Below, piece after piece: positions 1 through 12,045 of a DNA stretch of 64,000 nucleotides; the stretch's first letter is position 1, and every line of letters begins with the position of its first letter. The notes under the pieces were generated by a model. The model did not search any database, was not told the DNA's origin, and saw nothing but the letters and a program-made list of their open reading frames with translations. A program made the translations under genes and the position numbers. Origin of the DNA: Dirofilaria immitis (Eukaryota > Nematoda > Chromadorea > Rhabditida > Onchocercidae); the NCBI GenBank assembly GCA_024305405.1, contig JAKNDB010000088.1, positions 2,188,001-2,252,000 on the forward strand. Reading direction: 5' to 3'.

Positions 1-325
1 TGCGGTGATAAAGTTTGGTACAACAATTAAAATCTAGATTACTTGTATAGTGGATACTTGCATATATTTTGATGAGAAGGTTTACTCGTAATAATACAAT
101 TCTTATTATGGAATTATACGATTCTGGAAAAACTATACTGTTTTCGAAGCTAATTAATCCAAGTAAATATTGTTTTCATCTCTAATACTGAAATACATCA
201 TTTCGAATATTCCTCTCGATACAATTGTTATTTATTGATCGGAAGCTTCCAACTTTTGTGCTGTCGTATTTTTCGATTATGCGGCAATGATGACTTTCAT
301 AAAATGTAAAATTCTATATTCATGA
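1..325 (+). pseudogene. SRP receptor beta-like exon relic, copy 1 (arm of inverted repeat)
   Basis: This is a decayed copy of the exon also found on the opposite strand at 2454-2678. The readable remnant at about 100-180 gives ELYDSGKTILFSKLINP, matching the G1 nucleotide-binding loop of the SRP receptor beta GTPase, whose family pattern is roughly GLxDSGKTxLFxxL. The Lys and Thr of GKT survive here, but the first Gly of the loop is Glu. Compared with copy 2 there is a TGG-to-TAG nonsense change (about position 33) and an extra G plus a 12-bp deletion in the membrane-segment codons. About 70 bp that would carry the splice acceptor and ATG are also missing: TGCGGTGATA is followed directly by AAGTTTGG. 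It cannot be expressed as a full GTPase. The alignment to copy 2 stops near 325; the left end lies outside the window. Confidence 0.6.
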
Positions 326-479
326 TTAAATAATAAAATCCAATTGATGAAATACGTGGAAGTGATGTATATTTCAGTTTCAGATCTTTTAAATGTTTAT
401 TTTTTTAGTATGAAAATCTTTTATGTAAAATTTTAAATTTTTGTTCGATTTAAAACTACCACTGCATAAAGAACAACTG
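326..479. other. Short AT-rich spacer
   Basis: This stretch lies between the end of the SRPRB-like arm and the zinc-finger relics. No open frame or repeat is seen. Confidence 0.5.
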
Positions 480-639
480 AAGAGTATCCTCTTTGCAATG
501 AGTTACTATATGCTCTTTTAAATTACAACATTCTCAGCAGTGTATGGTTTCTCATCGGCATCACTCTGCCTATGTAATTGAGAATTGCGAGCAACTTTTC
601 CCACATTCACTTTACGGCTATGAACTCGCATATGTTCTG
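480..639 (-). pseudogene. Frameshifted 3' finger relics of the zinc-finger gene
   Basis: Downstream of the TAA that closes the zinc-finger frame, finger sequence continues in other frames. One frame reads TEHMRVHS, the natural continuation of the interrupted fourth finger. A second reads SECGKSCSQFS, a Cys-x2-Cys finger start. The frame of the first then gives DEKPYT, the usual inter-finger linker, and a third reading gives C-stop-EC followed by CNLKEHIVTH. At least one single-base loss (CAT TTA reduced to CATTA) and an internal stop are needed to explain this. The ancestral protein therefore had about two more C2H2 fingers, now lost or made non-functional. Confidence 0.6.
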
Positions 640-1257
640 TTAATGTTCTTTTTGAGTAAAATTTTTCTTACATTGCGGACAATTCTCGGACTTCTCACCG
701 GTGTGAATTAGCATATGCCTCTTCAAATCTGATTTTCGAGTAAAATGTTTCTCACATTGCGAACAACCGTAGGGCTTCACACCGTTATGAATTTGCATAT
801 GGATTTTCAAATTCCATAATAGCGTGAAACTTTTCCCACATGTCGAACAAATGTATGGTTTCTCACTGGTATGAGTTAGCATATGCTTTTTCAAATTGCC
901 TGCCATTTCTTTTCCGCATACATTACATTTCTTTTTCGCTTTCTTTTTTTTCTTTTTTCTTTCTTCATCCGCTTCTTGAATCGGTAAATTCGATGGTTCA
1001 CTTTGTTCATCATTCATTACTTTATTTAATTTCGTTGACTCATTTTCTTCATTTTGAATTGATATGTTACATTGATCTGCTGCTTCTTTTATGTTCACTT
1101 TTGGAATTGATAAATCTAACACTTCTGTTTGTTCGTCATCTGTTCCCATCACTGATAAGTCCAACGGTTCAGTTTGTTTCTCATTCACTCCCATCATTGA
1201 TAAGTTCAATTGTTTTGTTATTTTTTCATTTAGTATTGATAAATCGAGCAGCTTCAT
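640..1257 (-). CDS. C2H2 zinc-finger protein with repeated PLDLS (CtBP-type) motifs, 3' truncated
   Basis: A 205-aa open frame on the minus strand, probably a nuclear transcriptional repressor or its decaying remnant. Residues 1-70 hold repeats of about 15 aa around LDLS: KLLDLS, QLNLS, EPLDLS, EVLDLS and a weaker EPSNLP. PxDLS is the known docking motif for the co-repressor CtBP. A Lys-rich run (about 100-110) could serve as a nuclear localisation signal. Then come four fingers. The first (CNVCGKEM) is short, with 10 instead of 12 residues between Cys2 and His1. The second (CSTCGKSF) and third (CSQCEKHF) are canonical C-x2-C-x12-H-x3-H with EKPY/VKPY linkers. The fourth (CPQCKKNFTQKEH) is cut off by a frameshift. 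The ATG at 1257 is the first after an in-frame stop; an upstream exon is possible. It is flanked by inverted SRPRB-like pseudogene arms. Expression is uncertain. Confidence 0.6.
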   Translation of the reverse strand: MKLLDLSILNEKITKQLNLSMMGVNEKQTEPLDLSVMGTDDEQTEVLDLSIPKVNIKEAADQCNISIQNEENESTKLNKVMNDEQSEPSNLPIQEADEERKKKKKKAKKKCNVCGKEMAGNLKKHMLTHTSEKPYICSTCGKSFTLLWNLKIHMQIHNGVKPYGCSQCEKHFTRKSDLKRHMLIHTGEKSENCPQCKKNFTQKEH

Positions 1258-2317
1258 CAGTTGTGGTTGTGCTTCCTCAAATTATGTTATATTATATTAA
1301 TTACCCATTTCATATTTCCTTAAAATTTTAAAATCTTGAAAACAATACTGTGTTAATTTTAATATATTATTTTTAATTAACTTACCGTTTGAATGTCGAA
1401 CAATTGAAAAACGACGAAAAAGAACAGATGAAATGTATGCTCATAAACATTCTTGCAATTTCTAAAAAATATTCAAGTTTAGCAGCATACGACACAATTA
1501 TATTGAAGAAATATCTGATTGTGCGTCCTACAAAGAATTCGATCTTCAGAAGAAATTTTTTCTAACAAATGTTTTTCTAAATAAATTACATTTGAAAAAT
1601 ACAACCAATATTGATAAAATATGGCATTCCTCATTTATATCATATACATGACAAGTTATTTTTACTGAAAATCAGCTCAAGATATTCTACAGCAAAATTT
1701 GTACAACTTGTATAACTAAAGAAAAAATAATATTGTAGCAGAGAAAAGGTCAAAAGGTCTTTAGAAAATTATAGGAAAATAATTTTGTTTTCAAGACTCG
1801 TTTATTTACATGTTTATAGCAAAATATTCTCTAAGAAAGCAAATAAAGTGAAGCTTATAGATTAAAATTTGTAAAAGAAAATTTAATGCAAGAATAACTT
1901 GGTCATTTCTGTCAGCCTTAATTGTATAAATCGCCAATAATTGTATATATAAATACCCGTTAAGGTAGGAGTGTCAATCTAACTATAATAGAAATAGCAA
2001 TCCACGCGTAATAATGAAAGGGAGATTATTCGGCCAATGTTTAACACCATTGTTTTATCCTTTTATCAAATGAATTTATTTGAATTGCTGTTATTGTATT
2101 GTTTGAAATAATTTATGCAAAGCTGTTATACATTTTTTTTCCATAATTTCATTTGATTTTAATTTTCGTTTTTTTAAATGATGCTATATTAGCGGAAATA
2201 GGAAAAAAAAATTTGATTTCAATTAATAAATGTCGTGTGTTTAATACATATTCATATATGCCGAAAACTTTGCAAAAAAAGATAATTTCCGTGAACAATT
2301 CTCCCAGACCGACTTAG
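1258..2317. other. AT-rich spacer between zinc-finger gene and inverted SRPRB-like arm
   Basis: No reading frame of note on either strand. It would hold the promoter of the minus-strand zinc-finger gene. A TATATAAATA-like stretch followed by somewhat GC-richer sequence lies at about 1947-2040, but nothing ties it firmly to a gene. Confidence 0.4.
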
Positions 2318-2711
2318 AATGTAGAATTTTACAATTTATAAAAACCATCATTACCGCATAATCGAAAAATACGATAATACAAAAAGTTGGAAACTTTTAT
2401 TTAATAACTAACAATTGCATCGAGAGGAATATTCGAAATAATGCATTTCAGTACTAGATATGAAAATAATATTTCCTTGGATTAATTAGCTTCGAAAACA
2501 GCATAGTTTTTTCAGAATCGTATAATTCCATGATAAGAATTGTATTATCACGAGTAAACCTTCTCTTCAAAATATATGCAAGTATTAATGCAAGTATCAC
2601 TATACAAATAATCCAAATTTTAATTGTTGTACCAAACTTATTATAATCCATTGATTCATTCCGAACTTTCGTCTCCATCCTGAAAAAAAAGATATGAAAA
2701 GTATCACCGCA
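2318..2711 (-). pseudogene. SRP receptor beta-like exon, copy 2 (arm of inverted repeat)
   Basis: The minus-strand frame at 2678-2454 gives 74 aa: a short N-terminus, one hydrophobic membrane segment (about residues 20-38, WIICIVILALILAYIL), a basic stretch (KRRFTR), then TILIMELYDSEKTMLFSKL. This order (signal-anchor, basic stop, G1 loop) is that of the SRP receptor beta subunit, the ER-membrane GTPase that anchors SRP receptor alpha. The GKT of the P-loop is EKT here and the first Gly is Glu, so nucleotide binding should be lost. The frame stops at TAG long before the rest of a GTPase domain. A (T)8CAG acceptor directly precedes GATGG, so the copy carries flanking intron or trans-splice sequence and is a segmental copy, not a retrocopy. 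It pairs in inverted orientation with 1-325. Confidence 0.6.
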
Positions 2712-2987
2712 ATATTTTTCTTAAAAAATAATGATCATGTCTGACTCAGGAAGCATATCATCACATGAGTCATCATAAAATCACTTCAAAGACTGAATTG
2801 AAATCCTGAAAGATGATCAGGTGTAGCAAAAAATGAATAAATATGTAAATAAATATACGATAAAACAACCAATTGCAGGAATATGAGGATAAGTGTAAGG
2901 GAATCTTTATAATACATATACACAACAGATATGGTTATACAATAATAAATAAATGTGAGGATTAACAAATAGCGAAAATAATAACTA

Positions 2988-3030
2988 ATGTTCCTTCTTG
3001 AGTAAAATTTTTCTCACATATTATTGCAAT
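2988..3030 (-). pseudogene. Zinc-finger relic (CEKNFTQEGTL)
   Basis: The minus strand reads CEKNFTQEGTL, close to the CKKNFTQKEH end of the nearby zinc-finger frame and highly similar in DNA to 641-680. The tract is only about 40 bp and has no surrounding finger. It is a scrap of a second copy of the same gene family. Confidence 0.5.
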
Positions 3031-4292
3031 GCTGTTGAAAATCATTTCCTTTCAAGTGAAATATTCTAAAATAATCAATTAACAAGGTGATAGCATTTAT
3101 TGAACTGATATGATGGCTATTTTCACAAATCTGCCATCTTCATCAATTATAGGCAATTATCACTTCTCATTTTGTCTCTCTTTCAGATGTCTTCTTTTCC
3201 TACCACTTGTTTTAGTGAACTGATTGATAAGTTTTACATCCTTAAAGTAAAGCTAGAAGAATCATATTATCATTGATAATACATGTCTAGAAGATTTGAT
3301 AAATTCAAAAAAATATTACCTATCATCTATGCTAGAATTTATCATTTATACCTTTTTTTTCTTAGCACAAAACTGAATCGTTCAGCCGACGAAAATTGGA
3401 CTGACTGACTATGAAACAATAATAAACTTTGCATTTTTTCAGTAAATTTATTTGTCTCAAATTCAATATCATATTTGATACGATTATTCGATTTATTCAG
3501 TAAATTCATCCTATAATTTATCAATATTTATTATATTTTAATATTATGCCCAGAATAAAATAATCATAATCATATCATCATATCATTTCTACTATTGTTT
3601 GATTTGATTACTTTTTTTTTTTTTTGAAAAATAAAGACCAGACTGGTTTACTTTGATAAGCAATCGGAACTGCTGATATCGCAGCATTATCGTTGAGCTC
3701 AAGAAATCAATCAATCAGTCAATATTGTCATGTTTTATCATAATAGTTTAAGAAAGATTAATTATATACACCAATTTCATAATTAAAAATAGACAATTAC
3801 AAAGATTTGAATCTGTCTTTTTGAGCAAATTTGCCATCCAGGAAATGATAATGATTTGCATTATTTGATTAAAGATGTAAGACGATATGATAGGAAAGAA
3901 TACTACATAGAATTTTTTTAAGGATAGTCGATTTAAATCGCTTTAAAGCGCATTTTTTCCAAAACCATAATGATAAAACATGGTAATATTGATTTTTTGA
4001 GCTCAGAAAATGTTAGAAAAATCGAAATATTTTTTGAATATAGATATGATAAAATAATTAAAGATCTTTATATTATAAAAATATCAGAGCATGATAAGAA
4101 GAAAAATTTCCTTGTTCCTCGATAATTAATCAAATAAATCAAATAATGCAAATAATGCACTTTTTTTTTTATAAAAATATTTCGGGAAAACAAAATTTCT
4201 TTACACTAAAATTAACAACACGTTTGTAAATTAATTATAAGTTTATAAATTAATTTTTGTAAATACTATTAAATTAACATGTTGTACATTGT
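3031..4292. other. AT-rich DNA, no gene seen
   Basis: Short frames only. A small GC-richer spot at about 3650-3710 contains TGCTG-atatcg-CAGCA, a 5-bp stem too small to interpret. Confidence 0.5.
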
Positions 4293-4695
4293 ACTAGGAT
4301 ATACCATATAAAAAGTTAAGATCAATCAAAAGAATCAGTGTTGGGAACAGAAGAATCAATCATAATGATCTTAGTTTATCATTCAAAATAAATTCTCAAA
4401 AAAAAAAAATGATTCCAATTCTTTAATTTAATAGTAACAGAAAAAGGAAAATTTAACAATCAATCAATCAATCTGCTAATATTTTCGGATGATTGTTAAC
4501 TTTATTAAGATATTTTTGAATAATTAAATTCTCTATCAATCGATAAATCTTTATCATAACTAGGATTATCATATAGCAAACAAATATCTGCTATACATGA
4601 GGTTAGAGTTAAGATCGATTAGAGAAGGATCAATGTTAAGAATAAAAGAATCAATCATAATGATCGTAATCTATCGTGTTTTCAAGTATAAATTT
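4293..4695. repeat. Diverged direct duplication, period about 267-295 bp
   Basis: The block starting CTAGGAT at 4293 is repeated from 4560. Both contain GTTAAGATC and a shared 20-mer, AAGAATCAATCATAATGATC, at 4351 and 4646. Insertions and substitutions separate the copies, so the duplication is old. No coding frame runs through it. Confidence 0.6.
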
Positions 4696-5682
4696 GCTAT
4701 AGTAAAATAATAAAAATTACTAAATAAGGCATTGAAAAAATTTCATAACAATCATACTTATTGTATTTACTTTCATTGTATTTACAACGATTATTCCTTC
4801 CTTTCATCCGTCAAATTTAAGCATTTTGTTTGATGGATGCGATGTATTAATATTTTTGCATTTGCTTAATTTGAAGTGAAGTTAGCGACGGATAACTAAT
4901 TACATTTGTTATTCGATAAATCTTAATGATATTCTATCCTATAAATTGATGATATGTTCAATGTGATATTTGGAGGTAAGCAATGATGATTTTAAATATG
5001 ATAAGAGATCTGAAGACAATAGTGCGGGATAAAACAAGAAGGAGAAAATATAAAAGTTTTACAGTGTAGCAGTGATTATCAAGCTTTTGATACTGATAAT
5101 TAAGAAAACGATAGATCACAGGCGATGAACAAAGCAACGAACTCATTACAACTGAATTTTTCTTGCTTTCGAGTCCAATGAAATAGTTTAGAAGATAGAA
5201 ATTTTAATTAATTACAAATATCATTTTACATTGAGATTATTAGTAGATTCTCCTAATGAAGAGAATTGCTTTCATTCAATTTGTTGCAAACTTTAATAGT
5301 TTTCCCATTTCATCATAGCAATCAATATTTGTGATATATTAATTCATTGATATTGACCTACTTCAATTTATTTCAAAATAAGGTATAAAAATAACAAGAT
5401 GCAAATGTTGAAAATATATTAATATTACTGAAAATTTCATTCTAAATTATGAAATTATAAATTGATTTTAGATTAATTTTTAAAAGTAGTTACGTAGTGC
5501 TTTTTAATTGATACATATGAAATCAATTTATAATGGGAAAAATAATAAGTATAAATATTAATTATGTTGCAAACAGTAACATGAATAAATAAACTATTTG
5601 TGAAAAAAATTATACTTTTTAGCATACTCTTAAATATATCATAATTTGGCTAAGTTACTTTTTTTCTCGAAAAAATGATCAT
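4696..5682. other. AT-rich DNA, no gene seen
   Basis: No frame on either strand has the composition of a protein, and no repeat stands out. Confidence 0.5.
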
Positions 5683-5931
<249 letters not shown>

Positions 5932-8900
5932 AGTTTTAATCATGTTGGAAACATAAATTCATGAAAGGTTCAGTTAAAATCGTATAAAATTATTGTCTAA
6001 TTATTATTTAAACTATAATTTATGTGTATCAAAATCATGATTGGATGAATGATGTCGCAGATAATTCATTCGTTTCCTTTGTTCTGCACTAGTTATCAAA
6101 TGTTCTAAGTTGTACGAAGATTGTTTGTCTATTTAACATAAATTGAGTTATCAGTGTTGTCTGAAATTGTTTACTTATATTTGAAAAAACTTCTGAGTTA
6201 TCAGTATCACCTGGAATCATTTACTTATAGACATAGCATATTAAAAAGGAAAGTTATTCTATGAAGAAGTTTAAATTTTAGAGACATAGAATGTCCAAAA
6301 TTTAAAACATATAATAATATTCATTACAATATAGTAGGAAAGAAAACGATAAGAAATAAAAATTAAAAAATAATAAATAATGAAAATGTCATTTAGCCGC
6401 TTAATACTGATAAAGAAGTTTCATCTTCTATCATTATCGGGATAGTGATAAGATTAAATTAAAATATGAATTAATTCTTTTTTAAAAAAATCTCGTTTTT
6501 TTTCCATACATACAATTTTGAAAATTAGCTTATTCAACATAATATAAATAATATTGATGAAAATTTTGAAATTTTTTTTATCTGGTGAAGTTATTTGCAC
6601 TAATTCATCCAACTAGGTAGGAAAAACATAATTATTTGTGTCTGTTTCAGTAAGATCATATAATTTGAATATTGTTGTGGAAATTGCAAATATTAACAAA
6701 TATATTTATGATTTTAACTGGAATATTTCGTAATAAAACTGCCTCCGAATTTTGTATATGTTTACTAATTTAAAATTGACTAAAATTAGAGCATCATATA
6801 TTTTTACTGCTTAATTGTTGTAAATGCTTAGAAATGAAGAAAAATATTAATACACTAAACTAGACGATATTAATTACTCGTTTTAAGTCTTCTATAATTC
6901 TTCTATATATATTACTGCATTTTAAGTCTTCTATAATTATCCAAATCATAGCATACTCCTTCGTGAATCTTTTGCTTACAGCGATACTGAAGTATCATCA
7001 CTGGCTATAAATAATGAAATCTACAATTTATCGCACAACGTTGAATCATTTCAAAATATTTCGCTCAACTAAATTTGATAAACGATAAATAAGCGAAAAT
7101 AATCGCATTGATACTTGTTCGTAAATTATTATGATAATATTGCATTGATTAATTGATAAATGAATTATTATGATAGTGTACATTGATCGATCGATAAATG
7201 AAATTATTGTGATACATTTTTTTCTGCAGAAAATATTCTTTAGTAATTAATTCAGTCATAATTTTTTTCATATTATTAAATAATTTCATAAAATTTTTTA
7301 TTTACAAAATCATTTCATTTGTAAATTAAATAATAAAATTTAAGGCTCAATTCTCTTATAAATAAAACTATGTAAGTTTTATAATCATTCATAATTATTT
7401 TTAATAATTATCCAAGAAATATCACTTGAATATTTTCCTCACAAATATAAATATACATCATCCTAATGATAGTTATTTCGTATATTCGTTGAATTTAATT
7501 GTATTGTGAATTATAATTAATTCATTTCAAAATATATCAAAACATTTTCGCAACACGTATTATTATTATCTTTCTGATTGTTTGTTTTGTTTTTTAAATC
7601 TATAAAATATTTGACCATTTTATGCGCTCTGCATGGATCGGGAATGATAATTCCATTAGTAAGAATTTATCCCAATCCAATAATCATCGAACAACAACAT
7701 CTTACAAAATATTAACCAAAGAGGAAAGAAGGCGTAAAATGAACACAGTCGAGAAAAAAGGCAAATAGAAAAAGGAACCAGGAGAAAGAAGAGGAAGAAG
7801 TGAAAAGGTCACCATTTGTCAATTATTTTTTATACGGCCCACCAGATGCTACAATTTTGCGGGATTTGGAGTTGCAATTGTTTTTTCTTTTTTTTTGGTA
7901 TATACAAAAAAGCATAAAATTTTGTAAAAAGTTTCATTTTTTATTTTTAAGTTTACTTCCTATTTTTTTTCATTTGCTTAAATTTATTCGTGAAAATTTT
8001 AATTCAAAATTTATTTGTTATTTTTAAAAGTTTAAATTTCAATCTTTTCTTTTCATTTTTATAATATTCGGGTTATTAGGATAAATTTTAAAACAATTTT
8101 ATATATCTAATCATAAATAATTCCGAATGGTTATTATTATTCAAATTATATGATTAACCTTAGCTAAGCACAAGGATTATCTCAATCGTTTTTGGAAAAG
8201 TTTATCGACTTCAAACTAAAGAAGAGATATTTAGAATAGTGATGAAAGAATGAGAAAGAATAAAAATTGTTAATAAATTTTTTGAATTTTTAATATTTTT
8301 TAATCGAAATTTACTATTATTATTATGCATTATTATATTTTTAATCAAAACTAAATTATTATTTTTAAATAAAAAATTTTTAGCTTTCGATTTTAAAATT
8401 CTAAGTTTCAAATCCATTCTTCGCACTTTATTCCAATTTTTTTTCTTTCGAATCTTGTTATTCACTCAATTAGATAGTTGAAACTTTTACAAATATTTTT
8501 TTGCAATATTTATTTTTCATAATATTTTTATAATATTTCCCACGATGTAATTGTACCGAAGAATGTAAAAATATAATGATTGGTTTTTAAATTTTCAATA
8601 GCATTTCTTCTTTCCTTTTTTCTCGCAAAGTTGTAGAAATATATTTTTAAATTACAGTAACGAAGTAACATGTTAAATTTTTAAAGAATAAAATAAAATT
8701 TAATTATCTAAAATTTTTTGCTGCTCTCACTAAATCATATATGTCATTAAACAATTTCTAACTAATTATGAGAAATTTTGCATTCATATAAGAATAATTT
8801 TATTCATTATAAAAATTTCCTAAAAAATTATAAATAATTAAATTATAATTAATAAATAATTTATAATTTAACAATCTTATTTATCATGTAAAATTATTTT

Positions 8901-10790
8901 TAATATATTTTTATTCATTGCATAAACTTTCCATTATGAATAATTTTTGTTTATAACCAACAAATGATTTTTTTATTACAAATTAAAAACTATGATATTG
9001 AAAATTTTTCCCGAATTTATTTTCAAAATTATTTAAAAATTTTTTCATTCTAATGAACGCACTAGTTATGCGTAGCTATTAAAGAGAATAATTCGAAAAT
9101 TGATGAAAATGATGTTTTAAATTTTTTGAAAATTTGTTTCGAATTTTTTTCATTTTAATGAATATGCAAAATTATCAAATACAGTAATTGAAATTCTATC
9201 AAAAAAGTATTAATTAACATTTATAATAAATATGCAAATTATCAGATACATAATTAAAATACTTTCAAAAAGGTATTAATTAGCTTAACTTGCCGGAATA
9301 AAATACTTAATGTTATGCATATAAAATATCATCAAACATAGTAATTATTATTTTTGATGAGAAAGGTAAGAAAGAAAGAAAGAAAGAAAAGTGAGTGTAA
9401 AATATTTGAATCAATCAAATCAATCAATCAATCAAAAATTGGAAGAAGTAGACTTGTTATCGTCTAATATCGGAAGTTTTGCAAAAAAAAAGAAGAAAAA
9501 CTTCAGCAATAATACCGCCATCACATCGTTGACATCCTTCTCACGAGTCTTTTGCTTCTTAAATGCATATAATTACAACAGGTAGATAAGGGGAAAATAC
9601 GGTACGGTATTTTGATGGTAACGTATGACAATGTTATCATCGTCATTTTTCTTTCCTTTTTTCCAGGATGGAATATTGATCACTTTGATGTTGTTATCCT
9701 ATAGAAATTAAATGATATGTAATTTTATTTATTACATTAGCAAAAAGACAAAGAAAATTTTTAAATTTAAGTATTATAAAAAATTATTGAAATAAATACA
9801 TTTATATAATTTTTGAATAGGAATAAACTTTTCAAATATTTGATAATTTTGTTTTCATCATTATCTATCATTTAATATTTATAATATTAATATTGTAATC
9901 ATATAAGAATTTAAATGGAATAACAATCTCATTTTATTTCCTTTTTTTTTTTGGGGCGGGGGAAAGAATTTTTAAATCGAAATATTTTAAAATTAGATAT
10001 TGAAAATTATTTAATAATTAAGATATATATATTTATATAATTTTTTGAATGAAATAAATTCGAATATTTAATATTTCCCTCCTATCATTTCAATATTATA
10101 TCATAAAAAGATTAAATTAAATATGTTTTAAAATCAAGCATCAAAAATTATTGAATGATTGTAATTTTGTGTATTTTGCTATTTTTAATTTAATTTAATA
10201 TTTGATTTTATGATTGTTTTAAGTTGCAGTTTAATTAAACTTATCAATAATTTATTTAAATTAGAAGAAAATTTCGTCGATATTTCCAAATATTTCACTC
10301 CTATAAATGTCATGTTGTTTTTAAAAAATCAGAATAAATTTGGTCTACACTTTTTTTATCTTAAAAATTATTATTATTAGTGAAACTTTCACTATCAACA
10401 TTTTTTCAACGATAACAAAAATTTTTTTTCAAAAAATACTAATATTATCATTTTTATGTATTTCATAATAATATTTTCATTATCTTTTTTTTTTAACTGT
10501 TACCAGATTTTTTTATTAAATAAAAGAATTCAATTAATTATAAGTATTATTTTATTGATTATAAAAAAATTTGCCATAATCAAAAAAATCAACCGATAAA
10601 AATCAAATAACAAAATTATATATATATAATTATTATAAATATATATAATTTGCAAGCAATATAATTTATATCCATTTAATCTTTCACTCCCTCTTTTTCC
10701 TTTTTTTTTCATTGCTCCGATCTATTTGTTTGATATGAAATAAATGAGAGTCGAATGAATGAAAAATAAAAACAAAAGAAATAAATTTAA
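5932..10790. other. Gene-poor AT-rich region with small diverged duplications
   Basis: No supported gene. Visible structure: GAGTTATCAGT...TTTACTTATA twice (6144, 6195); a roughly 47-bp duplication with TGATAAATGAA at about 7120-7215; a purine-rich, somewhat GC-richer patch at 7620-7880; a 67-bp duplication ending AAGTATTAATTA/AGGTATTAATTA at about 9160-9292; and AAAATACggtacgGTATTTT, a small hairpin, at about 9593-9612. Confidence 0.5.
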
Positions 10791-10840
10791 ATTCAAATAT
10801 ATATATATATATGCATATGTATGCATATATATATTTGAAT
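10791..10840. repeat. 50-bp AT-rich near-palindrome
   Basis: ATTCAAATATATA at the left mirrors TATATATATTTGAAT at the right, around ATGCATATGTATGCAT. Both ends match as reverse complements, so the stretch could extrude as a cruciform. It may simply be an expanded AT run inside a shorter palindrome. Confidence 0.6.
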
Positions 10841-11379
10841 GACATTGATATAATGAAACGATCGTTAGCCTAAAATTAAAATTAGAATTTACAATTAGAA
10901 TTTAATTCAGGAACAATATTAAAAGAAGAAGCCTATTTTAAATAACCATTTCAATTTCGTTGATTGACATTTTTGTCATTAAAATGTGACGAATACTTTT
11001 CATTTCTATACGTTATTAGTAGCAAAATGAATATACTACATATTTACTACGAAATTTGTTATTATTTTATTATCCTTTATTATTATTATTGTTACAAATT
11101 TCTATTGTTTTTAAAATTTAATGAGGAATATGTATACATATTTGATTGCCTAAATTAAAAATAAATAATTTTATGTACTTTCTGTTTTTAGATCTCTCTT
11201 CACACTTATTTGCTACAGTATCGGAAGAAAATTAGAAAAAGAAAAAAAGTTTTTAATTATATCAAATTTAAAATTAAATATATTTTGAACAAAAATCGAA
11301 GAATTCAAATAATTTTAGATATATATTAAATTTTTTCCAAATAATTCTTGAAAATATATAAAAATGAAATTTGAACTTT

Positions 11380-11594
11380 GAAAAGAAATAAACATCAAAA
11401 TGATATCCTGTATTCATTTTGTTATTATTTATCATTATCACTGTTATATTTACTCATTTAAGTGTTATTCAAATTTTGAAATACTCTGAAAAGAAATAAA
11501 CATCAATGTGATATCACATATTCATTTTTTTATCATTTATCATCATTACTATTATCATAACTTATTTAAGTGTTATTCAAATTTTGAAGTCCTC
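11380..11594. repeat. 108-bp tandem duplication
   Basis: GAAAAGAAATAAACATCAA at 11380 recurs at 11488. Both copies run on through ATTCATTTT...TTATTTATCAT to TTTAAGTGTTATTCAAATTTTGAA. A moderate number of differences indicates an older event. Confidence 0.7.
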
Positions 11595-12045
11595 TTTTAG
11601 CTTCATAATATTTTAAATATTTAAAGAGAAAAAAAAGAAATTCTGCATTTCGTATGATCGTATCAGCTTGTTAATTGTGGTTAGAACTAAAAATGTCAAA
11701 ATTCTTGTTGCTTCATAAATATTTCGGATACTTCAAACAAAAAAGAAAAAAAGTGGAAAAAGAAGGATTTCTGTAATTTTCATCAACAGATATTATTACT
11801 GATCAATTCAACTTATATAAGTTTTGTAACAGATACAATCAAAGATATGTTAAATCCCTATTGCTTTCCTAATATTTCGGATACTTGAAAAGAATGAAGT
11901 AGAAAATTTCTTTCTTTTTTTTATAATATCGCATGTCAATTTATTGTTGAATAAATTTTAGTCTTGATAAATTGGAAATTAAATTTCAATTTTATTTCTA
12001 GCAAATATTTTCTATTACAATTCAATTTATCATCATCATCAAATA
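11595..12045. repeat. Further diverged copies around ATATTTCGGATACTT
   Basis: TTGCTTCATAAATATTTCGGATACTTCAAA at about 11708 and TTGCTTTCCTAATATTTCGGATACTTGAAA at about 11859 are about 151 bp apart. A weaker relative lies at about 11593. No frame is conserved between them. Confidence 0.5.

Noticed and set aside
840..1331. 163-aa plus-strand frame and the 1091-1300 frame
   Set aside because: Antisense shadows of the zinc-finger frame.
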